A program made the translations under genes and the position numbers. Of a stretch of DNA of 64,000 nt, positions 27,072 to 35,127 are shown one piece after another. Origin of the DNA: Burkholderiales bacterium (GTDB lineage: Bacteria; Pseudomonadota; Gammaproteobacteria; Burkholderiales; Burkholderiaceae_C); contig JADJDV010000005.1 of the NCBI GenBank assembly GCA_016702555.1, positions 434,001 to 498,000 on the forward strand, written 5' to 3'. Below the pieces are notes generated by a model. That model was not told the DNA's origin and did not search any database. It saw only the letters and a list, made by a program, of their open reading frames with translations. Numbering within the stretch: position 1 is the first letter of the stretch; every line of letters begins with the position of its first letter.

Positions 27072-27093
27072 TCAGGGATTTCACAATCCCTGA
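27072..27093. repeat. short palindrome upstream of cytochrome gene
   Basis: A perfect 9-bp inverted repeat (TCAGGGATT and complement) around a 4-base loop, 44 bp before the cytochrome c start. It could be a regulator site or the 3' hairpin of spoT; there is no T-run. Confidence 0.5.
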
Positions 27094-27136
27094 CATTCGG
27101 ATACGCTTCGGTCTCCTGCCCCGAAGGAGCTTCCGC

Positions 27137-27610
27137 ATGAACCCACGCCATCTCACCCTGGCCGGCACGCTTGTCATGGCGCTGGCCGCGCCCCACGCCC
27201 TCGCCCAAGGCACCGACAAGCTGCGCACCGGCGAACAGGTGTACCAGCAGACCTGCGTCGCCTGCCATGAAACCGGCGTGGCGCACGCGCCCAGGTTCGG
27301 TGACGCCAAGGCCTGGGCGCCGCTGATCGAGGAAGGCCAGGCGGTGCTGACGGCCCACGCCTTCGTCGGCGTGCGCGGCATGCCGGCCCGGGGCGGCGAC
27401 GACAAGCTGTCGCTGGACGAGTTCGCCCGCGCCACCGCCTACATGGCGCGCCAGGCGGGTGGTTCGTGGCAAGACCCGGACGGCCAGCTGATGTTCAGCA
27501 TTCGCGCCGAAGCGCAGAAGCGGCTCGACAGCGAGATCGCCGCCAAGCGAAAGATGAAGAACGAGTTGCAACGGCTCAACCAGGCCGCCGAGCGGGCGCG
27601 AAAGAAATAA
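27137..27610 (+). CDS. periplasmic cytochrome c5-like protein
   Basis: A 157-residue protein with a cleavable signal peptide (residues 1-24, ending ALAQ), a single heme attachment site CVACH at 40-44, and a probable axial Met in GVRGMPARGG near residue 82. A charged, helical C-terminal tail (KRLDSEIAAKRKMKNELQRLNQAAERARKK region) extends beyond the usual class I cytochrome. It has a good ribosome site, GAAGGAG. It probably carries electrons in the periplasm; the partner is unknown. Confidence 0.88.
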   Translation: MNPRHLTLAGTLVMALAAPHALAQGTDKLRTGEQVYQQTCVACHETGVAHAPRFGDAKAWAPLIEEGQAVLTAHAFVGVRGMPARGGDDKLSLDEFARATAYMARQAGGSWQDPDGQLMFSIRAEAQKRLDSEIAAKRKMKNELQRLNQAAERARKK

Positions 27611-27692
27611 GCGCGGATTGCCCACGCGTTGTCAGATCAGACTCGAGGCACGGCAGAGCCGGTCAACAACGTCGCGACTCCCGCACTGGAAC

Positions 27693-28262
27693 TCAAGCCG
27701 CCGGTGTCCCGGGCGCCGGATAGTCCACTTCCAGCACTTCAATCTCCTTCACCCCCAACGGCGTCGGCAACTGCAACACGTCGCCCACGCGCGCGCGCAA
27801 CAGGGTGCGGGCGATGGGGCTGATCCAGCTCACCTCGCCCTGGCCGTTGTCCACCTCGTCGATGCCCTTGATGGTGACGCGGCGCTCTTCGCCTTCCTCG
27901 TCGGCGTAGGTCACGCGCGCGCCGAAGAAGATCTGCTTGCCGCCGTGGTGTGCGCTCGGGTCGGTCACCTCGGCGATCTCCAGCCGTCGGGTCAGAAAGC
28001 GGATGCGCCGGTCGATCTCGCGCAGGCGCTTCTTGCCATACAGGTAGTCGCCGTTCTCGCTGCGGTCACCGTTCTTGGCGGCCCAGTGCACGGTCTCGAC
28101 CACCTTGGGGCGCTCGTCGTCGATCAGCGTCAGCAGCTCACCGCGCAGGCGCGCATAGCCCTGCGGCGTGATGTAGTTCTTGCCGCCATGTGGCAGCGGC
28201 GGCAAGGCGATCTCGTCATCCTCGTCGTCGCCATCGCTTTCGCGGGTGAACGCCTTGCTCAC
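27693..28262 (-). CDS. greB: transcription elongation factor GreB
   Basis: A 189-residue Gre factor with the N-terminal coiled coil (YITPQGYARLRGELLTLI, then the acidic tip NGDRSENGDYLYGKKRLREIDRRI) and C-terminal FKBP-like domain (FFGARVTYADEEGEERRVTIKG to TPLGVKEIEVLEVDYP). The acidic 20-residue N-terminal extension and basic patch favour GreB over GreA. It rescues backtracked RNA polymerase by stimulating transcript cleavage. Confidence 0.92.
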   Translation of the reverse strand: MSKAFTRESDGDDEDDEIALPPLPHGGKNYITPQGYARLRGELLTLIDDERPKVVETVHWAAKNGDRSENGDYLYGKKRLREIDRRIRFLTRRLEIAEVTDPSAHHGGKQIFFGARVTYADEEGEERRVTIKGIDEVDNGQGEVSWISPIARTLLRARVGDVLQLPTPLGVKEIEVLEVDYPAPGTPAA

Positions 28263-28294
28263 GATCGGCTCCGCAAAGAATCAGAAAACGCGCC

Positions 28295-28657
28295 TCATGA
28301 AGGCTTCGCCGTGCTGTAGAAACGGTCCTCGAACGGCGTGGTCGGCGCCGACAGCCTGGCAGAGCCCTTGCGATGCGCCCGGCTGTGCGTCGGCCGGCGT
28401 GCCGGCTTGTGCAGGATGCGCTCGATCTCGGCCACGCTGGTGTTGCTGGGCGCCCGCGTCTCGACGGCGCCAAACGCCTCGGTCCACAGTTCATGCAGTT
28501 CGTCCCAGCTTATGTCCTTCACGCCAGAGGTCTTCTGGCGGTTGACCCAGTAGCGCCAGCACGGCGTCTGGAAGCTCGGGTCCTGCATGAAAATCGATTC
28601 GCCGTCGTAGCTAGGCCATTCGGGGCTGATGAAGTTTCCTTTGATTTCGTGACTCAT
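28295..28657 (-). CDS. hypothetical protein, 120 residues
   Basis: Starts MSHEIKGNFISPEWPSYDGES and has a compact N-terminal part with many aromatic residues (PCWRYWVNRQKTSGVKDISWDELHELW) and a basic, low-complexity C-terminal tail. It has no transmembrane segment or signal. I do not recognise a family. It lies 32 bp upstream of greB on the same strand and may be co-transcribed with it; it is the last chromosomal gene before the island. Confidence 0.6.
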   Translation of the reverse strand: MSHEIKGNFISPEWPSYDGESIFMQDPSFQTPCWRYWVNRQKTSGVKDISWDELHELWTEAFGAVETRAPSNTSVAEIERILHKPARRPTHSRAHRKGSARLSAPTTPFEDRFYSTAKPS

Positions 28658-29234
28658 GGCCTCACATATAGGGGCAAGTTGCGGGATTTCAAACCCTGCG
28701 GTGCATTCGTGCGCGCGCGGCGCCCGGTACCCCACTTTCCCGGCGTAAGATTCGGCCACCCACCCACGCCTGCGGGGCCTGTGGCAACGCCGCAGACCCG
28801 CCTGGCCGGGCAGTGACATGAGCAGACACGTCAAGCCTTCCACAGCAAGAACCCAAGCTGGCGCAACGCCCGCAGCCGACACGGGCGCCGGACACACCCC
28901 CATTGTGTAGACGGGCAGATGCGCATTGGTGCGCATTGCGAGATTTTTCCTTTTATGACACCCACTTAGGGCATCTACGCTGTTCTTCGATGCGGTACTC
29001 CCTGGGCCTGGGTTGGCATGGTTTGGCGATGGAATTACCCCAAAATTACACCAACAAAATCACCCGGAAACTGCTGCATAGCCCGGCGTATGGAGGCGTA
29101 CTTTGACGGCGTTCGCTACGGCACTCCAGAACGCGCGGCGATGCCGGCTGCACCTACGCTCACCTGCGCTACGACAGGTTCCCTCCGCAGATCGCGCGTG
29201 GCATTGTTCCGCTACATGACAAGGGGCAACCCAC
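28658..29234. other. gene-poor chromosomal border containing the left island end
   Basis: A 577-bp stretch without a convincing gene. Short open frames here lack family resemblance and codon character. The left attachment repeat of the island is at 29032-29057; sequence right of it belongs to the island. A repeated TGCGCATTG word occurs at about 28919-28940. Confidence 0.6.
29032..29057. other. left attachment site (attL) of the island
   Basis: A 26-bp sequence that matches 47308-47333 at 24 of 26 positions, including a perfect central CCAAAATTACACCAA. The right copy lies within the 3' end of the integrase gene. Joining the integrase up to the core with the sequence right of this site gives an uninterrupted alternative C-terminus ending NHPETAA and a TAG stop, as expected for the excised circle. 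Confidence 0.8.
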
Positions 29235-29999
29235 GTGCCGCAAGCACCCTCTGACTTCTACCGGACACACTTGGCTGCACTGCACCAACAGTTGCAGAAC
29301 AGCCCGATCACGCGCACCTACCTGACCGGCACCGGAATTCGGTTAGACGGCGTAGACCTGATGCCGGCTGATCGCTTCGAGATGCCATTCGGCACCGTCT
29401 CCACCGTAGAGTTCGCACACCTGTTCTCGATCTTCGACGGCAGCCGGGTCCACCAGCAAGCACAGAAATCCACCTCGCTCGACGACGCTCCACCGGGGCT
29501 GTACTTCACCATCATCAATCGCCAGTTGATTGAAAGCGGTCACAAGAATCGGCTAGGCGTGTTCCGACGGGAAGGCGAATCCATCGACCTTTTCATCGAA
29601 GACATGCACATTGACCATTACTACCTGAACGAACGCCAGACACCGCCCGATCTGGGTACGCTGGCCTTCGCACTGTGTGCCATCACGGCACACCTGGCCG
29701 GCATGGGCCGCATCACGCTGGTGGCAGCGGACGGCCAAGGCAGCAGTTCACGGTACGTCGGCTTCAAGGTCTGGCCCAAGTTCGGCTTCGACGCCCCGCT
29801 GCTGCCGAGCGAGACCGAGGGCACTCCACATCTGGTGGGCTGCGCTACCGTGCAAGACGTTATCGCCCTGGATGAGTCCTGGTGGGCAGCGCACGGCTCA
29901 CAGCGCCGGATGGTCTTCGATTTGAGCCCTCATAGCACATCCTGGCGAAAACTGATACCCTATGTAGCTAGGAAAGTCCCCAACGGGAGCCCGTCATGA
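29235..29999 (+). CDS. hypothetical island cargo protein
   Basis: A 254-residue soluble protein starting at GTG 29235 with an AAGGGG site 8 bases upstream. A segment around residues 140-200 (LGTLAFALCAITAHLAGMGRI, then RYVGFKVWPKFGFDAPLL) recalls a GNAT-type acetyltransferase core, where a helix precedes a GF-x-WP-x-FGF strand, but I cannot assign a family. It overlaps the next small gene by 4 bp, forming a two-gene unit closed by a terminator, directly inside the left island end. Lower GC than the core chromosome is evident. Confidence 0.65.
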   Translation: MPQAPSDFYRTHLAALHQQLQNSPITRTYLTGTGIRLDGVDLMPADRFEMPFGTVSTVEFAHLFSIFDGSRVHQQAQKSTSLDDAPPGLYFTIINRQLIESGHKNRLGVFRREGESIDLFIEDMHIDHYYLNERQTPPDLGTLAFALCAITAHLAGMGRITLVAADGQGSSSRYVGFKVWPKFGFDAPLLPSETEGTPHLVGCATVQDVIALDESWWAAHGSQRRMVFDLSPHSTSWRKLIPYVARKVPNGSPS

Positions 30000-30196
30000 G
30001 CAAGATCCAAGCACAACGCAAGTCGATGGCAACGCCTGAAAAAGCGGCGTCGGCTGGCCGTGTCTTCAAGTTCTCGCTAAAGAGCATTCCAGTTGTGAAC
30101 GCAGCGATGGAAGCACGCCTTGAAGCTGCGGCAAGAACGCCTCGCAAGGGGCGGCACTACCCGGTCATGATCGACACGCCTGACGCCACAGTCTAA
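29996..30196 (+). CDS. hypothetical small basic protein
   Basis: A 66-residue protein translated from an ATG overlapping the stop of the upstream 254-residue gene (ATGA). It is basic and probably partly disordered at its N-terminus (KIQAQRKSMATPEKAASAG), with a helical middle (VVNAAMEARLEAAART). No family is recognised. The size ratio, coupling and island setting would fit a toxin-antitoxin or effector-accessory pair, but there is no direct evidence for that. Confidence 0.55.
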   Translation: MSKIQAQRKSMATPEKAASAGRVFKFSLKSIPVVNAAMEARLEAAARTPRKGRHYPVMIDTPDATV

Positions 30197-30216
30197 GCGG
30201 CACCATCCAGGATCCG

Positions 30217-30248
30217 AAACCCGCCAACAACGGCGGGTTTCTTGCTTT
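30217..30248 (+). terminator. intrinsic terminator after the two-gene cargo unit
   Basis: A 9-bp stem (30217-30225 with 30232-30240) with loop AACAAC and T-rich 3' side. It closes the 29235-30196 unit. Confidence 0.85.
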
Positions 30249-30303
30249 TGGTGAGCCGCAGGCCATCCAGTCCCTTGAATCTGGAACCGCTACTGCTCCT
30301 GCA

Positions 30304-30981
30304 TCACGGGCGCTGCATGGCCGTGAACTCGCTCCAGGCTCGCTTGAGGGCGTCCTTGGCCCCCTGCGATGCCCATGCGCGGTTGAGGTAGCGCTGCATG
30401 GTCTGGAGGGTGTTGGCCCTGATGGGGAATTCCTTGTCGCTCATGACGTCGCCGGCCAAGTCGCCCACCGGATCATTGCGGTCTTTCTGCTGCTCGATCC
30501 AGCGATGGAACGAGCTACGGGATGCCTCGCGGGCGTCGTGTGCTCGACGCACCTTCTCGATGGCCTTCGTCAGCAGGTTGGGCGGGTTGTCTGGCCGGTA
30601 GCCGTGGTCCGTGTAGTCTGTGGGCGAGCGCTTGAAGCGTTCGATGGCCTTGAACGCGTATTCGCCGTGGGGTTGTCGGTGTGATTCGTCGAAGTGATCC
30701 GGCGTCATGAACAGATCGCACTGGGCGCAGTAGTAGTGCCCTGGCTCTTTCTCGCTTTCGTCGCCGTGGAGGTAGAACCTGTACGGCTCGCGCTGCGCGG
30801 GTGTGGCGGGCAATGCAATCGGGCGGCTGCCACGCTTGACGAACTGCGACCAGTTACCAAAGCCATGCTGACTGGCGGTCTGGTCTTGCGCTTGGTGAAG
30901 GGGGATGCCGGCCTGCTTTGCCAAGCGCTTGGCGTTGCGGCGGGATTGCTCGATGAGCGCGGGGGAAGATGCTGCCTGCAT
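30304..30981 (-). CDS. YozE-SAM-like domain protein with zinc-knuckle-like centre
   Basis: A 225-residue protein in three parts. The N-terminal 45 residues are helical with an AKRLAKQAGIPLHQAQ and QHGFGNWSQFVKR pattern. The middle has YYCAQCDLFM followed by two His-rich turns, possibly a zinc site (C-x2-C ... H). The C-terminal 65 residues (SFHRWIEQQKDRNDPVGDLA, then YLNRAWASQGAKDALKRAWSEF) fit the YozE SAM-like helical fold. The function is unknown; related sequences are common as accessory genes of mobile islands. Confidence 0.65.
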   Translation of the reverse strand: MQAASSPALIEQSRRNAKRLAKQAGIPLHQAQDQTASQHGFGNWSQFVKRGSRPIALPATPAQREPYRFYLHGDESEKEPGHYYCAQCDLFMTPDHFDESHRQPHGEYAFKAIERFKRSPTDYTDHGYRPDNPPNLLTKAIEKVRRAHDAREASRSSFHRWIEQQKDRNDPVGDLAGDVMSDKEFPIRANTLQTMQRYLNRAWASQGAKDALKRAWSEFTAMQRP

Positions 30982-31240
30982 GGCGTACTCCTATGGTCCC
31001 GAAGCCTGATGCGCCCACACACCAAACCGATGAGACCGTAGAGGCCAAACAGGTGGAAAGATTGACGCTGCCGGGACCGGCTTCGCATGGTGGGCGTGCA
31101 AGCCGGCGAACGGCTCGGATGCCAGTATAACCACTCGCCAACCTGCCGATAAACGCCTACCAGGGAAGCGTAGAGTTGCTACGCCCCAACCCAATCCATG
31201 GCCCCCAGCAACCACAGAGAGGCAGCAGCGCACGCCGTAT

Positions 31241-32266
31241 TCAGGGAACGAGCTTCGGGAAATCCTCAACTTTCGCGTTCAAGCTGTTGACCAGAATCAG
31301 AGCGTCATCGACGATGCGCTGGAGCGAAGCACCACCATCCATGTAAACCCTCATGGCCACCAGTTGGAGGATGCCATGACCTATTTGTCGCAAGTCGGAC
31401 AACACGTCTTCCGGAACAAGGGATAGCCTGAAATAGGTCCATGTGGCGATTTGTTTGCCGATGCCATAGGTTTCCTGTTGTGCTTTCTCAACACGACCGT
31501 CAAAGATGTCTTTGCCCGCCCGGCCCCACAACTGAGTCAACTTACGAGCATGTTTGGCAATCGCATCCAGAACCTGGCGCTGGTCCTCTGCGCTGACCTC
31601 AACAGGATCAACCAGATCGCGCATCAACTCTGTGGCAGCGGAACCTGCGGCCCCACAAACATCGTCGAAGCTCTCCCCTCCACCGAGGTAGTGTTGGAAC
31701 TGCGCGACTTCATCGAGCTTTTCTGCGACGGCTTCCAGTCGCCCGTCGGTGTGGTTCTTCATAGCCCAGTCAGAGACTGACAGGTCACGCAGCTTGGACG
31801 CATAGCACTCCGCATCAACCGACCATTCTTCAACCCATGGCGTCAGGCTCCGCATCTCGGCGTCCGTATCACACCAGCGTCGCACATTGGCGAGAACGTC
31901 GGCGAGCGCGGACAGTTCCGGATGATTCTTTCCGCCTTCCTCCGTCTTTAGGTGATCAGAAGCAGCCAAGGCAGCGCGAACCTCTGCGGGCGTTGCCGGC
32001 CTGGAAACCGTGTCATGCCTGATGTAGGCGCGTGAATCCACGTAGTACAGAGGTTCGGAACCCTTGTCTACGGTGATGACGAGAACACCGACCCCACCGG
32101 CGAATGCCCACGCGATCCGCGGACGCACGGGCGGTTCAATGATCTGACAGACACCGACGATCCGCTTGCCGAGGTCATCTCGAACCTCAGTCTCCTGGGC
32201 TTTCTCAACTCCGGGGATGGAGCCATCGTCCGCCACTCCGAGAAGGGAGACGACCGCCGCTGGTGT
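31241..32266 (-). pseudogene. AlbA_2/Schlafen-like putative DNA- or RNA-binding gene, 5' end removed by IS3
   Basis: The first readable residues (LLGVADDGSIPGVEKAQE, then GVLVITVDKGSEPLYYVDSRAYIRHDTVSRPATPAEV) match the second half of an AlbA_2 (divergent AAA-4/Schlafen-type) domain; about 50 N-terminal residues including the usual E-x-K region are missing. The remaining 250 residues are mostly helical and unassigned. The frame runs into the IS3 end, where a fortuitous ATG (32317) could start a chimeric 358-residue product. Genes of this type are frequent in phage-defence islands, an inference from family context only. Confidence 0.65.
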
Positions 32267-32334
32267 TGACCTGCTCCCCTCTAGCCGTACCAATCTGAAG
32301 TAGCAGGAGTCCGCCAACCAGGAGAATGGCGGAC

Positions 32335-32638
32335 ATGAGGAAGAAACAAGTTCACGGAGGAACAGATCATCGGGTTCCTCAAGCAGGCGGAGGCCGGCAT
32401 GGCCGTGGCGGAGATCTGCCGCAAGGGCGGTTTTTCAGACGCGACGTTCTACAAGTGGCGCGCCAAGTTCGGCGGCATGGAGGTGTCGGACGCGAGGCGG
32501 CTGCGCGAGCTGGAGGCGGAAAACGCCAAGCTCAAGAGCCTGCTGGCCGAGGCGCATCTGGACATGCATGCGCTCAAGAGCGTTCTCGGGGTAAAGCGCC
32601 AGCCCCACAGGTCAAGCGGGAAGCCATCGGCCAGTTGA
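32335..32638 (+). pseudogene. IS3 orfA, frameshifted (copy 1)
   Basis: Corresponds to the 88-residue OrfA of copy 2. An extra base after the third codon (AAGAAACAAG instead of AAGAGCAAG) breaks the N-terminus, and the stop codon TAG of copy 2 is CAG here, so the frame runs on to 32638. Translation could restart at ATG 32399 within the helix-turn-helix, giving a 79-residue fragment with the leucine-zipper part intact. Confidence 0.85.
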
Positions 32639-33475
32639 TCAATCAGCATCAGATGTCCGAGCGGCGAGCCTGCAGGCTTGTGGGGCTGAGTCGAGACAGC
32701 TATCGCAACGCACCGGAGGCCAGCGCGCAGACCGAGGCGCTGAAGTCGAAGATCGTTGAGATCGCCTACGCGCGCCGGCGCTTCCGGATATCGACGCGTG
32801 CACGACCTGTTGCGCCTGGAGTTCCCCGGCGTCAATCACAAGCGGGTGTACCGGCTGTACAGCGACGCCAACCTGGCTGTGCGCAAGCGCAAGAAGGCTC
32901 GCAGGCCGCCAGCCGAGCGCATGGGGCTGAACATTGCCACCAGGGTCAACGAGGTGTGGAGCATGGATTTCGTCAGCGACAGTTTGGCCAACGGCAGGCG
33001 CCTGAAGTGCCTGACCGTGGCCGACGACTTCAGCCATGAGGCCGTGGACATCGCGGTGGACTACGGCATCAGCGGTCAGTACGTGACGCGGCTGCTTGAC
33101 CAAGCGGCCCTGTTCCGCGGCTATCCGTCGGCCGTTCGGACAGACAACGGTCCGGAATTCACCAGCAGGGCATTCATTGCCTGGGCACAGGGCCATGGCA
33201 TCAGACACATCCTGATCGAACCAGGGCGGCCGATGCAGAACGGCTACATCGAGAGTTTCAACGGGCGGTTTCGTGACGAGTGCCTGAACGAGCACTGGTT
33301 CGAGACATTGCACCAGGCGCGCAACATCATTGCCGCCTGGCGTCGCGATTACAACGAGGTCAGGCCCCACGGCAGCATCGGACGGATGCCACCCGCGCGC
33401 TTTGCCGAGGAGCATCGCCGGCATGCCGGCGATGCTCCTCGGCATCCCACCACTACAAGCAACGAGATCCAGTAA
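32604..33475 (+). pseudogene. IS3 orfB transposase, frameshifted (copy 1)
   Basis: Same DDE transposase as in copy 2 (MDFVSD, RTDNGPEF, GYIESFNGR catalytic blocks present), but an additional C near 32783 in GCTTCCGG shifts the frame between the N-terminal HTH_21 region and the rve integrase core. The downstream frame from 32756 is open to the stop at 33475. Confidence 0.85.
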
Positions 33476-33530
33476 TCTTCAAACCCAGGACTCCTACCAA
33501 ATCATTGGCATGGCGGATGGGGGCAGGTCA

Positions 33531-33748
33531 GCGGATGCGATCACGATCAGGTTTTGCAGCAGGCCCACGCGCTGGATGCTCGCGGCCAGTTCGGGGATGG
33601 ACATGCGCGGGGTCTTGCGCACGTTGCGGCCCGTGGGGCGCAGCACCAGCCGCGACAGCGGAACCAGAATCAGGTTCTTGGTCGGGTCGGCGGCTTCCAG
33701 CGCGGGGGCTTGGATGGCGCGGGCTTCGGTTTGGGTAACGGCGTTCAT
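33531..33748 (-). pseudogene. ParB-like protein gene, truncated by IS3
   Basis: The first about 73 residues of a ParB/Srx-fold nuclease-domain protein remain. After a short leader (NAVTQTEARAIQAPALEAAD) comes LVLRPTGRNVRKTPRMSIPELAASIQRVGLLQNLIV, the typical ParB N-terminal core. The frame then enters the IS3 end and stops within it. Plasmid- and ICE-borne ParB-like genes of this type usually sit beside DUF932 genes, as here. Confidence 0.75.
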
Positions 33749-33813
33749 GGTGAATCTCCAATCAAGTGAAACAAGGGAATGGAGGGGAACCGCCCCTCCG
33801 GCGGGGGAACGGT

Positions 33814-34644
33814 TCAGGCTTTCAATTGGCGCAGGCCATCGGCCAGCATCCAGAGAGCGCGATTGAGGCGCACATCGGAATCAATGCCCTGCACAGGGCG
33901 GGTCTGCTGGCGGCGTCCGTTGGCGCTGCGGCCATGCAATCCGCCCTTGGTCAAGTTCTCCTGCGTGCGGTTGAACACGCTCCACAGGTCGGGGTGGCGG
34001 TCATCGAACCGGCGCGGCATCAGGATTTGCGATTCGGTGATGGGCGCGGGCTTGTTGTCGGTGGGGTCGTACTTGAGGGCCAGCGCGGAACGGGCGAACA
34101 CTTCGGCTTCGGTGTCATGGAGCGTGATCGTGCGCATGGCATCGCGGGATTCCTTCACGCGCTCGAAGCCGCTCAACACCTCGAAAGCGCCTTCAATGAC
34201 GGAACCGGCCACGTCGCCTTTGTGGGGCACACGCACATCGGCCACGGTGTCGCCACACACAAGGCCATTGCTGCAAACGAACCGGAACATTCCGGCCAGC
34301 ATCTGATAGCTGCTGGTACCGTCGTGCGAGTTCAGCAGCACGATTTCGTTAGCCTCCGCACCGTTGATCTGGCTGGCGTGGCGCAGGCGAATCATGTGTT
34401 TGGTGTGCTCGCGGCGGCCTTCATCGCGCACGCGGGTCTGCGTCACCATGAAGGGTTGAAACCCCTCCTTGCGAAGCTCGGTCAGCACCGTGGCGGTGGG
34501 GATGTAGGCGTACCGCTCGGAACGGCTCTCGTGCGGGGCATCCGCGAAGATGGACGGGGCCACGTGATGAATCTGGTCATCGGACAGCGGGTAATCGCTG
34601 CGCAGCGAAGGGGAACGGGAAGCGAAACGGGATGCGAGTTGCAT
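33814..34644 (-). CDS. DUF932-family protein
   Basis: A 276-residue protein of the DUF932 family, common on plasmids and integrative elements and related to phage/plasmid LGT-type proteins. Typical blocks are YAYIPTATVLTELRKEGFQPF, HTKHMIRLRH, EIVLLNSHDGTSSYQMLAGMFRFVCSNGLV and a C-terminal LWSVFNRTQENL. The start at 34644 has an AGGAGA site. The biochemical role is unknown. It is followed by the truncated parB. Confidence 0.85.
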   Translation of the reverse strand: MQLASRFASRSPSLRSDYPLSDDQIHHVAPSIFADAPHESRSERYAYIPTATVLTELRKEGFQPFMVTQTRVRDEGRREHTKHMIRLRHASQINGAEANEIVLLNSHDGTSSYQMLAGMFRFVCSNGLVCGDTVADVRVPHKGDVAGSVIEGAFEVLSGFERVKESRDAMRTITLHDTEAEVFARSALALKYDPTDNKPAPITESQILMPRRFDDRHPDLWSVFNRTQENLTKGGLHGRSANGRRQQTRPVQGIDSDVRLNRALWMLADGLRQLKA

Positions 34645-35127
34645 GGTCTTTCTCCTGACAAGAAAAGGCTGTTGAAGAAAACCGCACACCGGATTCCTAG
34701 ATTCGGAGCCCAGCCTTTCGGCTGTTCTGTGCGGTCGGCACGAGGAACCCGGTTGGCCCTGTTGCCACCGTCTTTCCTGAGTTCATCGCCCGCGACGGTC
34801 AGGAGCGCGCGAACGGGTGCCGTCAAGGAAACAAGCGCAGGGTGGGTGCGGCCCGCAGGCGCAGCCGAGGACACGGCCCTGCGCGCCTTGACGGCGCACG
34901 GGCGCGGGCTACAGTCGCGGACAAGGTGATGGAGTCAGGGAAGACGGCTGGACATGGCAACGGCCGTCCCTTTGTGCCGAACCGCACGGCAAGCGAAGCG
35001 CGCAGGCCCGGATCTGGAAGCCGGGCCGGAGGCGTCAGCCGAGCGGAGCGAGGGAACGATGGAAGCCCGACAGGGGCGAGACGCCGCAGGCGGCTCGATG
35101 CGCAGCACGACAGCGCGACTGTCCTAG
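34645..35127. other. structured non-coding stretch upstream of the DUF932 gene
   Basis: About 480 bp with no convincing gene on either strand. It is GC-rich and contains several self-complementary segments, for example the GGATCTGGAAGCCGGGCC region around 35011-35029 and CAGCCGAGCGGAGCGAGG around 35037-35054. Long leaders like this precede DUF932 genes on mobile elements and may hold an RNA, promoter set or replication/transfer site; nothing specific can be named. Confidence 0.4.

Larger units (their letters stand above)
32267..33530 (+). mobile_element. IS3-family element (IS407-like), decayed copy 1
   Basis: A 1264-bp element with inverted ends TGACCTGC(T/C)CCCC. It is nearly identical to the copy at 61171-62432 but two bases longer; the two extra bases disrupt both reading frames. 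There is no target-site duplication (flanks GTGT and GCGG), and the genes on its two sides are unrelated truncated genes, so a deletion or recombination probably followed insertion. Confidence 0.9.

Noticed and set aside
24737..27625. Very long antisense open frames, for example across spoT (about 960 codons), pheT (11587-14073) and thrS (16940-18823)
   Set aside because: They are composition artefacts of high-GC third codon positions: low-complexity Arg/Ala/Gly/Val/His-rich translations with no domain resemblance, fully opposite strongly supported genes.
30304..30981. Zinc-finger transcription factor based on the C-x2-C motif
   Set aside because: Only two cysteines are in register, and the C-terminal fold fits YozE SAM-like instead; DNA binding is not supported.
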